Shown in pieces: positions 10,932-19,815 of a stretch of DNA of 64,000 bases. The notes beneath the pieces are model-generated. The model made no database searches. It was not told where the DNA came from and was given only the letters and a program-made list of their open reading frames with translations. The position numbers and the translations under genes were made by a program. The number at the start of each line of letters is the position of its first letter. Position 1 is the stretch's first letter. The stretch comes from Phycisphaerales bacterium (GTDB lineage Bacteria > Planctomycetota > Phycisphaerae > Phycisphaerales > UBA1924), in contig JASBRY010000001.1 of NCBI GenBank assembly GCA_030149165.1, forward strand, positions 1-64,000, read 5' to 3'.

Positions 10932-11798
10932 TCAGGATTTATTCAGACCCAAGCGTTCCATAACGGCCGTGAGATCGGACCAGACCTTGCGGCGGTTATC
11001 CTCGGTGTACGAACGCAGCAAATACGCGGGGTGGTAGGTCGGCATCAGGTCGATCTGCGGGAGATCTATAGGTGTTTTTGCGGACGGGAAGGCGTGGAAG
11101 CTTCCTCTGAGTGATCGCATCGGCTGTGTGGTTCCGAGCAGGAGGTGCGTCGCTGGGAGTCCGAGTGTGACGATTACCTTTGGGTTGATGATGCGGATCT
11201 GTTCGTAGAGATATGGGGCGCACGCCGCGGCTTCGTCTTGGGTCGGGGTCGCGTTGTTCGGGGGGCGTGTCTTGAGGACATTGGCAATGTAGACCGACTC
11301 TCTGCTGAGTCCCATGGCGATGATCATCTTGTCGAGGAGTTGTCCGGCGCGTCCGACGAATGGTCGTCCGGTCTCGTCTTCTTGTTGTCCGGGTGCTTCT
11401 CCGACGAACATGAGCTCGGCTTGAGGGTCACCCTCTCCGAACACGATGTTGTTGAAAGAAGTGATGAAGTGCGCGTGGGGTGCATCGGCGATGTACTTCT
11501 CGCGGAGCGCATCGAGTTTGGATTGAGGATCGGCGTGCGACTCGTATGCTGCGCGGATGGATTCGCTGCTTGCTACAGGCACTGGCGCTTTGGGTGCGAA
11601 GTCCGGTTGCGGGGGTTTGGCTTCGATTATTGAGCTTGTGGCAAAGCGCGTATCTGAGTCTGGAAGATCCGGCGTTTGCGGCTCTTGTGAGCTTTGCAAG
11701 AGTTCGATCGGAGGGGTGCCTACAGGGAGAAAGTCCACCCCAAAGAGTTGGGTGGTTTTGGCGTGCTGGGCGAGGATGGTGTTGAAGTCCGATGACAT
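10932..11798 (-). CDS. Uracil-DNA glycosylase, family 4-like, lacking most Fe-S cysteines
   Basis: GEAPGQQEDETGRPFVGRAGQLLDKM, VYIANVLKTRPPNN and PTYHPAYLLR motifs; start moved to MSSDFN. Confidence 0.88.
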   Translation of the reverse strand: MSSDFNTILAQHAKTTQLFGVDFLPVGTPPIELLQSSQEPQTPDLPDSDTRFATSSIIEAKPPQPDFAPKAPVPVASSESIRAAYESHADPQSKLDALREKYIADAPHAHFITSFNNIVFGEGDPQAELMFVGEAPGQQEDETGRPFVGRAGQLLDKMIIAMGLSRESVYIANVLKTRPPNNATPTQDEAAACAPYLYEQIRIINPKVIVTLGLPATHLLLGTTQPMRSLRGSFHAFPSAKTPIDLPQIDLMPTYHPAYLLRSYTEDNRRKVWSDLTAVMERLGLNKS

Positions 11799-11808
11799 GC
11801 CGAGCTGA

Positions 11809-12129
11809 TTACGGCGAGTCTGGGAGGTTCTCTTCCGCGTCGTCGATGAGGTCTTCAGCGGCTGCTTCTGCGTCATCGACCAAATCTTCGGCGGTGTCTT
11901 CCATATTGTCGATCGCGTCGTCAGCAGTTTCTGCTGCATCGTCGATCATATCGTCCATCTGATCCATGTCGCGATGGGAAGGTCCTCCAGCGTGTGCGGG
12001 ATCGACTTTGATTTTGTTGGCGCTCATCATGTCAGGAACAAAGGCGCCTGCGACTGCACCGATGATGAGGCCGAGGATAAGTCCTGGGAGGAATGCGTGT
12101 GCGAAGGAGGTGTTGTTTTGTTCGCTCAT
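11809..12129 (-). CDS. Small membrane protein with a highly acidic repetitive tail
   Basis: One TM (FLPGLILGLIIGAVAGAFV) then DDAAETADDAIDNMEDTAEDLVDDAEAAAEDLIDDAEENL. Confidence 0.65.
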   Translation of the reverse strand: MSEQNNTSFAHAFLPGLILGLIIGAVAGAFVPDMMSANKIKVDPAHAGGPSHRDMDQMDDMIDDAAETADDAIDNMEDTAEDLVDDAEAAAEDLIDDAEENLPDSP

Positions 12130-12270
12130 GATATTGGCTCTGCTCTTGCGTGCGGTTTTCTTGGTGATGTTGTCGATGCTGATGGACCCCATCGACTTGG
12201 TTCATAAGTGTATACGGTACTGGGTCACGATATATGGAATCGAGCGTATCGGGCTGTTTGGACCACAATT

Positions 12271-12489
12271 TTAGCGCAAACGGCGGATTCGGTGCGCCCA
12301 GCGGGCGTATTCGAGCGCAAGACGATGCTTGCTCTGTTGCTGCGATGCGGGATCATGCTCAGGGAACGCGGTGCTCATTCTCCACTTCCAGTACGGTGAA
12401 GAGAAGTTGAATCCCGAGCGGATCGCGAGGGTACACAGGACCCAGATCGCGCCGAGCGTGTCCATGATGTAAGCGATGGGTCTGATCAT
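12271..12489 (-). CDS. Hypothetical small protein
   Basis: 72-aa ORF overlapping the epimerase stop by 4 nt on the same strand; weak hydrophobic N-terminus. Confidence 0.4.
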   Translation of the reverse strand: MIRPIAYIMDTLGAIWVLCTLAIRSGFNFSSPYWKWRMSTAFPEHDPASQQQSKHRLALEYARWAHRIRRLR

Positions 12490-13505
12490 GACGCGGCGTC
12501 TTTAGAATGCTCGAACTGATCTTTGTACCAGTTGGAGGTCGATGCGAGACCTTCCTCGAGCGTGGTGATCGGTTTGTATCCGAGCTGCGACTCGGCTTTG
12601 GAGGTATCGGCGAATGAGTCGCGGACCTCCCCCACTCGCTCTGGTTTGTGAACTGGATTGATGCTCTGAGCATCGACGAGTTCGCTGAGCTTGGTCGCGA
12701 GCTGATTGACAGAGGTTTGTTGTCCGGCACCGATGTTGAAGACCTCGCCGTTGATGGGTTGATCGAGCGCAGCGGCGAGGAGGTTGGCGTAAACGGCGTT
12801 GGAGACATGGGTGAAGTCTCGTGTTTGATCGCCGTCTCCGAAGATGGTTGGGGGTTGGTTGTTGAGGTATGCATTCAGGAAAGCGGGGATGACTGCGGCG
12901 TACGCGGAATCGGCGGCTTGTCTTGGACCGAAGATATTGAAGTATCGGAGCGAGACGGTGTCAATCCCGTAGCAGTTTGCCCAAGATCTACAGAGTGATT
13001 CTCCCGCGAGTTTTGATGCGGCGTAAGGGGATTCTGGTTCGGGTGCTTGTATTTCGAGTTTCGGGAGCGCGGGGTTGTCGCCGTAGGCGGATGAGGACGC
13101 GGAATAGATCACGCGGGAGGCGCCGGCTTTCTGCGCGGCGCTGAGGACGCGCATGGTTCCGGTCGCGTTGACGACCCAGGTTCGTGCGGGGTCTTCGACG
13201 GATTTGGGGACCGATCCGAGTGCGGCGAGGTGGAAGATGTACTGGGCGCCTTCGACGGCGGCGCCGAGCGAAACTGGATCAAGGATCGAGCCTTGGATGT
13301 AGCGGATTTGTTCTGGATTGGATTCGACGAGTGAAGCGATGTGTCCGGCGTTTGAGTTGGAGAGGTCGTCGATCACTGTGACGCGGGCGCCGAGGTTGAC
13401 GAGTGCGTCTACGAGGTGTCCACCGATGAATCCGGCTCCGCCGGTGACGCAGACGACGGTGTTGCGGAGTTTGGTGAGCGATGGTTGTTGATTGAGCCAG
13501 TTCAT
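12486..13505 (-). CDS. NAD-dependent epimerase/dehydratase (UDP-glucose 4-epimerase-like, extended SDR)
   Basis: GGAGFIGGHLVDALVNLGARVTVIDDLS, SSSAYGDNP..YAASK, RYFNIFGPRQ. Confidence 0.92.
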   Translation of the reverse strand: MNWLNQQPSLTKLRNTVVCVTGGAGFIGGHLVDALVNLGARVTVIDDLSNSNAGHIASLVESNPEQIRYIQGSILDPVSLGAAVEGAQYIFHLAALGSVPKSVEDPARTWVVNATGTMRVLSAAQKAGASRVIYSASSSAYGDNPALPKLEIQAPEPESPYAASKLAGESLCRSWANCYGIDTVSLRYFNIFGPRQAADSAYAAVIPAFLNAYLNNQPPTIFGDGDQTRDFTHVSNAVYANLLAAALDQPINGEVFNIGAGQQTSVNQLATKLSELVDAQSINPVHKPERVGEVRDSFADTSKAESQLGYKPITTLEEGLASTSNWYKDQFEHSKDAAS

Positions 13506-13523
13506 GGGTGGGACATTGTACGG

Positions 13524-13558
13524 CAAAAAGAAGGGCGGGCCGAGGATTCGACCCGCCC
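13524..13558 (-). terminator. Rho-independent terminator
   Basis: - strand: GGGCGGG...CCCGCCC-TTCTTTTT downstream of the 13591..14934 CDS. Confidence 0.7.
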
Positions 13559-13590
13559 GATTCTGATGTGTTTACAGGGCTCGAATCAGG

Positions 13591-14934
13591 TTATGGACAA
13601 CCTGCGGAGAACTGCGCAAGGAACTCGCTGACATCGAGGAAGTTGTAGTTTCCATCGACGACGAAGTCCGCGGCTGGGTCTTGGTTTCCGAATGCCGAGA
13701 GGAACGCGGAGACATCGAGGAAGTTGAGGTCACCCTCTCCTGTGAGGTCTGGGGCACAGGAAGCTGGAAGCAGCGCGACGACGCGGTTTGACGCGATGCC
13801 GTCGATGTTTCCGAATCCGCCTCCGATGACGAGTGACTCACCTTCTCCGGTGTCGTAGACGATTCCGGTGAAGATGCTGCCGTCCACGGAGTCGTTCATG
13901 GATTCCCATGCTGATCCGTTCCACTTTGCGACACCTGCGATTGGGGTAGCGCCAGAGTTTGAGAAGTTCCCGAGTGCGTAGAGGGTTTCTCCGCTTCCGT
14001 CGTCGAAGACGACGAGTTCATGCACATCACCATCGAATCCATCGCCCATCGATGACCAGGATGTGCCGTCCCATTTCGCGATGTTGGTGGAGACTGAAAC
14101 ACCACCAGCGAGGTTGAAGCGCCCACCGACATAGAGGTCCGGCCCGTTGCCGTCGTCCCATACAGTCATGTGGAGTACTTGGGCGAAACCTGAAGTGCGT
14201 GAAACTCCGAGATCCATCGCGGACCAGGATGTGCCGTCCCACTGCGCGACATTGAGCGCTGCGTTACCTCCGATGGTGAGGAAGCGTCCTCCGGCGTAGA
14301 GCATGTTTCCGCTCCCGAGATCGGCTTGGTGCAGATCAAGGACGATGAGCGGCACAGCGCCACCGATGGTTCCTCCGACTGCGGAGTAGGTTGTGCCGTC
14401 CCATTTGGCGATGTGATCGAGCGCGGTGTTTCCGTTGAGGTCGCCGTAGTTCCCGGCGATGTAGAGTTGTTCACCGGTCATGCCGTCGTCGTAGACCTCA
14501 AGATCCCAGAAGGAGTTGAGGAAGATCTCGGATTGTGCGTCCATGGAGTTCCAGTTGGTGCCGTCCCATCGGGCGAGCTTTGCAGAACCCGCGACGCCGC
14601 TCGCGGAATCGAAGTATCCCGCGGCGATGAGGTCTCCTTGGAAACTGGTGACGGCGTTGGTGTATCCGCCGGTGAGTCCTGATCCGACGGATTGCCAAGC
14701 GCTGCCGTCCCAGCGAGCGATCTGTGCGCCGCTGGCGCCTCCGCCGAAGATGTTGAATGAACCAACGGCGAAGAGCGACTCACCTGATCCGTCGTCGTGG
14801 ACTGTGAGTCCCGCGACATATGAGCCGGTGAACCCTGGGTCTCCGAGTGTGTTGGAATAGTCTTGTGCGTTTGCGAGCCCGCTTGTTGCCACAACTGCGG
14901 CAGTGATGATCGCGCGATTCAATGATGTTCTCAT
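13591..14934 (-). CDS. Secreted beta-propeller-like repeat protein with C-terminal GC-type dockerin-like module
   Basis: Signal peptide; repeats of the type AKWDGTSWSSMGDGF...; C-terminus SCAPDLTGEGDLNFLDVSAFL...GNYNFLDVSEFLAQFSAGCP; AGGAG before MRTSLN. Confidence 0.88.
   Translation of the reverse strand: MRTSLNRAIITAAVVATSGLANAQDYSNTLGDPGFTGSYVAGLTVHDDGSGESLFAVGSFNIFGGGASGAQIARWDGSAWQSVGSGLTGGYTNAVTSFQGDLIAAGYFDSASGVAGSAKLARWDGTNWNSMDAQSEIFLNSFWDLEVYDDGMTGEQLYIAGNYGDLNGNTALDHIAKWDGTTYSAVGGTIGGAVPLIVLDLHQADLGSGNMLYAGGRFLTIGGNAALNVAQWDGTSWSAMDLGVSRTSGFAQVLHMTVWDDGNGPDLYVGGRFNLAGGVSVSTNIAKWDGTSWSSMGDGFDGDVHELVVFDDGSGETLYALGNFSNSGATPIAGVAKWNGSAWESMNDSVDGSIFTGIVYDTGEGESLVIGGGFGNIDGIASNRVVALLPASCAPDLTGEGDLNFLDVSAFLSAFGNQDPAADFVVDGNYNFLDVSEFLAQFSAGCP
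13594..13761 (-). repeat. GC-type dockerin-like module, copy A
   Basis: CAPDLTGEGDLNFLDVSAFLSAFGNQDPAADFVVDGNYNFLDVSEFLAQFSAGCP*. Confidence 0.9.
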
Positions 14935-15010
14935 GGTGTACTCCTGTGACATTGGGTGATACTTATGAACGCACAGCGTACTGGATTTCGCGCTTTATAC
15001 AAAGCATAAA

Positions 15011-15048
15011 GTCCTGTTTCGCTGAAAGTGCTTCAGAACGAACAGGAC
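15011..15048 (-). terminator. Long hairpin, probable terminator of the cytochrome gene
   Basis: GTCCTGTT(T)CG-CTGAA-AGTGC-TTCAG-AA-CGAACAGGAC; - strand continues TTTATGCTTT. Confidence 0.5.
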
Positions 15049-15165
15049 AATTTGGTGCGATATGTAGAACTTGATACTCAAGTCTTGGAGCGCCAATATT
15101 CTGTGTGAATACCACTTAGGACTCTTCGCATGACTCGATGCGTCTGTGCGCCTGGGTGTTTGTAC

Positions 15166-17022
15166 TCAGGGACATCCTTGCGCGAACTCGGAGAGGAAGG
15201 CGGAGACATCGAGGAAGTTGAAGTTGCCGTCTGTATTGAAGTCCGCGATTGGATCCTGATTCCCGAACGCTGTGAGGAATGCGGAGACATCGAGGAAGTT
15301 GAGATCTCCTTCACCTGTCAGATCTGGTGGGCAGTTCACTGGTGGATCGAGCGGTACATTGACCGACAGCATTTCGTATGGCTCACCCATTCCTGTATCC
15401 AACCAAAGGTTGTAGAGATCGGTCCCTGTTGAGTCTGTGAAGTTCTCGTCTCGGAGGAACTCGATGTATTCACGGGATGCGGTTTGATACAGCAGCGCGA
15501 CTCGGGCGCTGTGGGCGCCTGCTGGGATTTCATAGAGCACATCGTCCCAGTGTTGCCCATCGGCGTAGGAGTAATCGACTGGCGCGGTCTGTGTCAGTTC
15601 AGCGGCGGCGTTGGTGAACCCCATCGGTGGGATGCGGTTGTCTTTCACCCAAACGCTGTTGAGCGCGAAGTGGAATGATTCTCCTTCAGGGATTCCGGTG
15701 AGCGCGCTGACTTGTGCATCGATCCCGAGTTTGGCTTCATACACAGTGGTGTCTGAAGTGGTCAGGGTTGCTGTGGTGTAGTCGTAGTGGCCGTGCTCGG
15801 TCAGCAGTTGATCAAGATCGTCGAAGAACTGAACATTGATCCACATGCGCCGGCCTTCTGGGTATCCGGTTGGGAGTTTGTGGCCGCTCATATTGGTGAC
15901 ACGGACCTGGAGTGTGTCGTCGGTTTGCGTTCCCTCAAGGTCAGCGGCGGCGCTGAGCATGTTGTATGTTCTTGCTCGATTGGTTGCGACGCCTTCTTCG
16001 CTGAGTCCTGTGTCCTCGTCGGGGTACTGCTCACGGATCGCATCGAGCACCCAGGTATTGCCTCCGACGAACTGGTGGGTTGGGAGGTTGTCACGGATTG
16101 GTCTGCTGTTGCGATTGCATCCTCGTCCGGTGGTGTCGGGCATGTGGCAGTCCTGACATGACGACACGGCGGTGATGTTCCCTCCGAAGCGTCCGTTCAT
16201 TTCGATTGGCGCTTGCGCGAAGGCGCTGGTGAGCCATTCGGAGTAGGTGCGCTCGACTGGGAACTGATCGTACTTGTTGCTGGAGAGCGGAGGTTGTCCG
16301 AGCGGGAGCGCTGAGTAGGTACCATCTGGTTGCCGCTCAAACGCGGGGTTGGATACATCGTGGCAGGTCGCGCACATTCTTGACTCAGAGAAGAACGGCG
16401 ACTGGAACCAATCGTGACTGTTGAAGTTCTCCAGATCAAATGGTCCACGGCGACGATCGAGCGGATCGATGATGAAGCTTCCTGTGTGTGGATTGACTGG
16501 GAGGATTCCGATTGAAGCGAGGATTGCTTCGTCCTCTGCGGGACTGACGCCGGGAGCAAACTCGGGATCGACCATGCGATGGCACATGTTGCAGTTGACG
16601 CCTTCGAAGTCGATGTCGATCAGCGCCGAACCATCTGTCGGTTCGGATCGTCCGGCGAGCCAACCGCCTGGAGCGTGACAACGCAGGCAGAGATCCCCTG
16701 AGAATGCCGCATCTTGATTCGCGATGGTCAGACTGGCGCGGAACAGTGGATCGCGCATGGTTTGTCCCATCATGGAGTTGATCCACGAGTCGTGTGGCGC
16801 TGCGATTGGATCGTATCCGGCGTGGCATGAATCACAGCTTGTGTATGAGACGATGGGATGCTCAAGCATTCCGGGCTGTGAGCCTGGGATGAAGAAGTCA
16901 TCGATCGTTGTTGGGACTTGGGTGACGAGTTCAGGAGTGCCTGCTTGAAGGAGGGGACTGGCGCCAACGAACACACAAAGACCAAATCCGATCATTCCGC
17001 GTCGATTGAAGTTGCTACGCAT
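15166..17022 (-). CDS. Secreted multiheme c-type cytochrome with C-terminal dockerin-like module
   Basis: Five CXXCH motifs: CDSCH, CLRCH, CNMCH, CATCH, CQDCH; signal peptide; dockerin-like C-terminus; AAGGGG before MRSNFN. Confidence 0.9.
   Translation of the reverse strand: MRSNFNRRGMIGFGLCVFVGASPLLQAGTPELVTQVPTTIDDFFIPGSQPGMLEHPIVSYTSCDSCHAGYDPIAAPHDSWINSMMGQTMRDPLFRASLTIANQDAAFSGDLCLRCHAPGGWLAGRSEPTDGSALIDIDFEGVNCNMCHRMVDPEFAPGVSPAEDEAILASIGILPVNPHTGSFIIDPLDRRRGPFDLENFNSHDWFQSPFFSESRMCATCHDVSNPAFERQPDGTYSALPLGQPPLSSNKYDQFPVERTYSEWLTSAFAQAPIEMNGRFGGNITAVSSCQDCHMPDTTGRGCNRNSRPIRDNLPTHQFVGGNTWVLDAIREQYPDEDTGLSEEGVATNRARTYNMLSAAADLEGTQTDDTLQVRVTNMSGHKLPTGYPEGRRMWINVQFFDDLDQLLTEHGHYDYTTATLTTSDTTVYEAKLGIDAQVSALTGIPEGESFHFALNSVWVKDNRIPPMGFTNAAAELTQTAPVDYSYADGQHWDDVLYEIPAGAHSARVALLYQTASREYIEFLRDENFTDSTGTDLYNLWLDTGMGEPYEMLSVNVPLDPPVNCPPDLTGEGDLNFLDVSAFLTAFGNQDPIADFNTDGNFNFLDVSAFLSEFAQGCP
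15169..15336 (-). repeat. GC-type dockerin-like module, copy B
   Basis: CPPDLTGEGDLNFLDVSAFLTAFGNQDPIADFNTDGNFNFLDVSAFLSEFAQGCP*; nearly identical to copy C at DNA level. Confidence 0.9.
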
Positions 17023-17156
17023 ATTGAGCCCCTTTCGCATTGAGTTGTCTTGCCGGTCTTGCGTCCGACACGCCTAATTATAGACTTTTTTATCCTTTAT
17101 TCAATGCGCACTGCGTTTATTCCCTGTGTAATTAGGGTTTGTGTGTAGTTTGTTTG

Positions 17157-17873
17157 TTATGGACAGCCGGCTGAGAACGCGGAGAGGAAGGCGGAGACAT
17201 CGAGGAAGTTGAAGTTACCGTCTGTATTGAAGTCCGCGACTGGATCCTGATTCCCGAACGCTGTGAGGAATGCGGAGACATCGAGGAAGTTGAGGTTGCC
17301 TTCTCCTGTCAGATCAGGTGGGCAGTCGATGTTGGTGGTGACAAAGAGGCACGCGTCGAGGACGATTCCAAAGTCGTAGCTCGATTGGTCGGACACATTG
17401 ATGGTCCATTGTCCGGATGGTTGCTCTCCGATGAAGGCGCTGAGCGGCATGAGCGGGATGAGATCGCCTGCCATCGTCGGCATTTGGTTCGGGGTGCACG
17501 CGGTTTCTGCTGGGGCGCTTGCGCTGTCGGTGAAGGTCGCGATGATTCCTTGTCCGCCGCATCCGAATGGGCCGGGGAATCCGGAGGATGGGATTCCTGG
17601 ACGGTCGAGGATGGTGATGATGGTTCCGTTTGGAGATTGGAGCGTGATGACGAGGTCTCCGACCCAGTCGTGCGCGATGTGGAGCGCGAGCTCAACCGAA
17701 GCGATGGACTCATTTGCGGAGACATCGACATTGATCGGGATATCGACTCCGACTGGGGAGTCGCCTGGGATGAACTCGTTGGTCAACGCGCAGAACTCTT
17801 GTGCATGTGCCGATGAGGTTGCCAGCGTCGAAAGCATGGTTGCGAGGAGGATGATTGGTGCGCCAGTGTTCAT
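17157..17873 (-). CDS. Secreted proprotein-convertase P-domain-like protein with dockerin-like module
   Basis: IASVELALHIAHDWVGDLVITLQSPNGTIITILDRPG... SGQWTINVSDQSSYDFGIVLDACLFV is P-domain-like; start ATGA-overlaps the upstream hydrolase stop. Confidence 0.85.
   Translation of the reverse strand: MNTGAPIILLATMLSTLATSSAHAQEFCALTNEFIPGDSPVGVDIPINVDVSANESIASVELALHIAHDWVGDLVITLQSPNGTIITILDRPGIPSSGFPGPFGCGGQGIIATFTDSASAPAETACTPNQMPTMAGDLIPLMPLSAFIGEQPSGQWTINVSDQSSYDFGIVLDACLFVTTNIDCPPDLTGEGNLNFLDVSAFLTAFGNQDPVADFNTDGNFNFLDVSAFLSAFSAGCP
17160..17327 (-). repeat. GC-type dockerin-like module, copy C
   Basis: CPPDLTGEGNLNFLDVSAFLTAFGNQDPVADFNTDGNFNFLDVSAFLSAFSAGCP*. Confidence 0.9.
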
Positions 17874-19720
17874 CGCTTGGCCTCCTGGTTCATGATCGTG
17901 TTTCGGGATTGGTCGGTGCATTGTCCAGGATCGCGCATGTCGGCGGTATGGCACCACCCTTCGAGGTGTCCCATGTTGTTGGCCCCGGGGAGTTGTCCTG
18001 CGGAGCGTTCGATGACGCCGTCGTCTGGATCGGAGAGGAGGATGTCGGTGATGATGTTGCAGTAGTCGAATCCGAAGTTGTCTTCGAAGGAGGTGGTGTA
18101 GTAGTAGACATCGTCTCGCGCCCAGGTCGGTATGAGTGAGAGCCAGTTCGCGGCTCCGGTGTAGGTCATGTCGGGGTTCTCGCCGCATCCGAATCCGAAT
18201 ATGTCTCCGAGGATGGCGGCGTTCCCGGCGAGCGCTGTCCCTTGGTATGGAGCACCGACGGATTGGATGAGTCTGTTCCCACGCGCCCAGTCGAGTCCGC
18301 TCCAGTAGTAGGTGTAGAGATGAAGCGCGGCCATCCCGCCTTGCGAGTGTCCGACGACTCCGAAGGATTTCATGGGCGCGGCTTGGTTGAGCATCTCGAG
18401 CGCAAAGGTGTTGTGCGATCGGCTCTGTTGGAAGTCCTCAAACAAAGCGAGGTCTCCTGAGAAGTGGCTGATGGTGAAGGGTGTGGCGTCGGTGCAGTAG
18501 CCGTGGACGAGCATGAGTCGGTGTCCCGGGCCGTTGGTGACTCCGGCGGTTGGGAGGTGTTGAGAAGTGATCGTTGGGCCGGGCGAACCGGTGAGCATGG
18601 ATTCGTTGGGGGCAGTTGTCGATTCTGGGAGTGCGAGATTCGCGATCGGTGTCTGGATGCGGTCGACGATCTCTAATGGCACGAAGGTGTCGATGTCATG
18701 GAGGCGGATGTTGCGGAGCTCGATGGTTGATGGGTCTATCTGTGCTTGGGAGATCCAGCGCTTGTCGAGTGTGAGTGCTCGGGTGTTGTCGACGATGGAG
18801 GAGATCCATGCGACTGGGACCGGTTGATCATCATGCATCCCCCACACTTCTGCGGCGAGGATGGCGTGGCGATCCGCGTTCTCTTGAGTGAACTGGAAAC
18901 GGATCGCGGAATCGTCTGCAACAAGTGTTGGTAGTTCGAGTGGCATCGCTTCTGGCGCGGCGTCGATGAGGTGCTGGGTGGTGCGGACGATTGGTTGCTG
19001 GCCTTGTGTTCCCAACGCCATGATGCGGACGGTGTAAGGGCCGGCTTCTTGGGGGACGAAGGTGATGGTGTCGGTGTTGGACTGCTCGTTGAAGATGAAA
19101 CCGGATGGTGAGCGGATCTCGGCTTGGAGGTTCGTCAGAGTCGTGTTGTTATTGAATGAGGACTTGATGGAGATCGGGTGGTTCTGGAGTGTGGAGCGTG
19201 TTGTGGGTTGTGAGGTGAGTTGAACTTCTGGGCCGTGGTCGAGGAGGATGTATCCGGATGCTTGGTGGTCTGAGGTGATGGAGAGTGTGTAGGTCGTTGA
19301 TTGTTGGGCTGTTTGTTGGTTGGGCTGAACTGTCAGGTGCTCGAACGAGCGGTCTTGATTGATCCAAGCGAGGGGGCTTGTGCCTTGCTCAATGCGGGAT
19401 TGGTCGATCAGTCTGGATTGAGGAGTGATGAGCTGATGGCTCCACGCGTTAGGGGATTCGGGGAGCAGGACGATGCGCGCGGGTCGATCGGTGAGGTTGA
19501 TCGGCGTGGACCATGACCAGATGCCTTGGTTGAAAGTGAGTTCAACGGGGATGAGCGCTGAGGTGGATCGCTCGGCGAGTTGTGATAATTCTGGGAGCTG
19601 GACTCGACCATTCAAGATGTCCGAGGGTGGCGCGGCGACTTGTTTGATTGGAAGCTGCTGCTGAGCAATCGTGCTGGTTGTGACAACGAGCAGCGCGGCG
19701 ATGGTGGCTTTGATCGACAT
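17870..19720 (-). CDS. Secreted alpha/beta hydrolase (lipase-like)
   Basis: LMLVHGYCTDA, nucleophile elbow GHSQGG, AHAQ-type signal sequence; no dockerin tail. Confidence 0.85.
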   Translation of the reverse strand: MSIKATIAALLVVTTSTIAQQQLPIKQVAAPPSDILNGRVQLPELSQLAERSTSALIPVELTFNQGIWSWSTPINLTDRPARIVLLPESPNAWSHQLITPQSRLIDQSRIEQGTSPLAWINQDRSFEHLTVQPNQQTAQQSTTYTLSITSDHQASGYILLDHGPEVQLTSQPTTRSTLQNHPISIKSSFNNNTTLTNLQAEIRSPSGFIFNEQSNTDTITFVPQEAGPYTVRIMALGTQGQQPIVRTTQHLIDAAPEAMPLELPTLVADDSAIRFQFTQENADRHAILAAEVWGMHDDQPVPVAWISSIVDNTRALTLDKRWISQAQIDPSTIELRNIRLHDIDTFVPLEIVDRIQTPIANLALPESTTAPNESMLTGSPGPTITSQHLPTAGVTNGPGHRLMLVHGYCTDATPFTISHFSGDLALFEDFQQSRSHNTFALEMLNQAAPMKSFGVVGHSQGGMAALHLYTYYWSGLDWARGNRLIQSVGAPYQGTALAGNAAILGDIFGFGCGENPDMTYTGAANWLSLIPTWARDDVYYYTTSFEDNFGFDYCNIITDILLSDPDDGVIERSAGQLPGANNMGHLEGWCHTADMRDPGQCTDQSRNTIMNQEAKR

Positions 19721-19815
19721 GATGAACCCTCACAGTGGGAAGCTATGAGGGTTCATTCTAATGGTTGCTGAAATTAATACAACATGAAATTCAATCAGTG
19801 CCCGAATCTGGGGAT

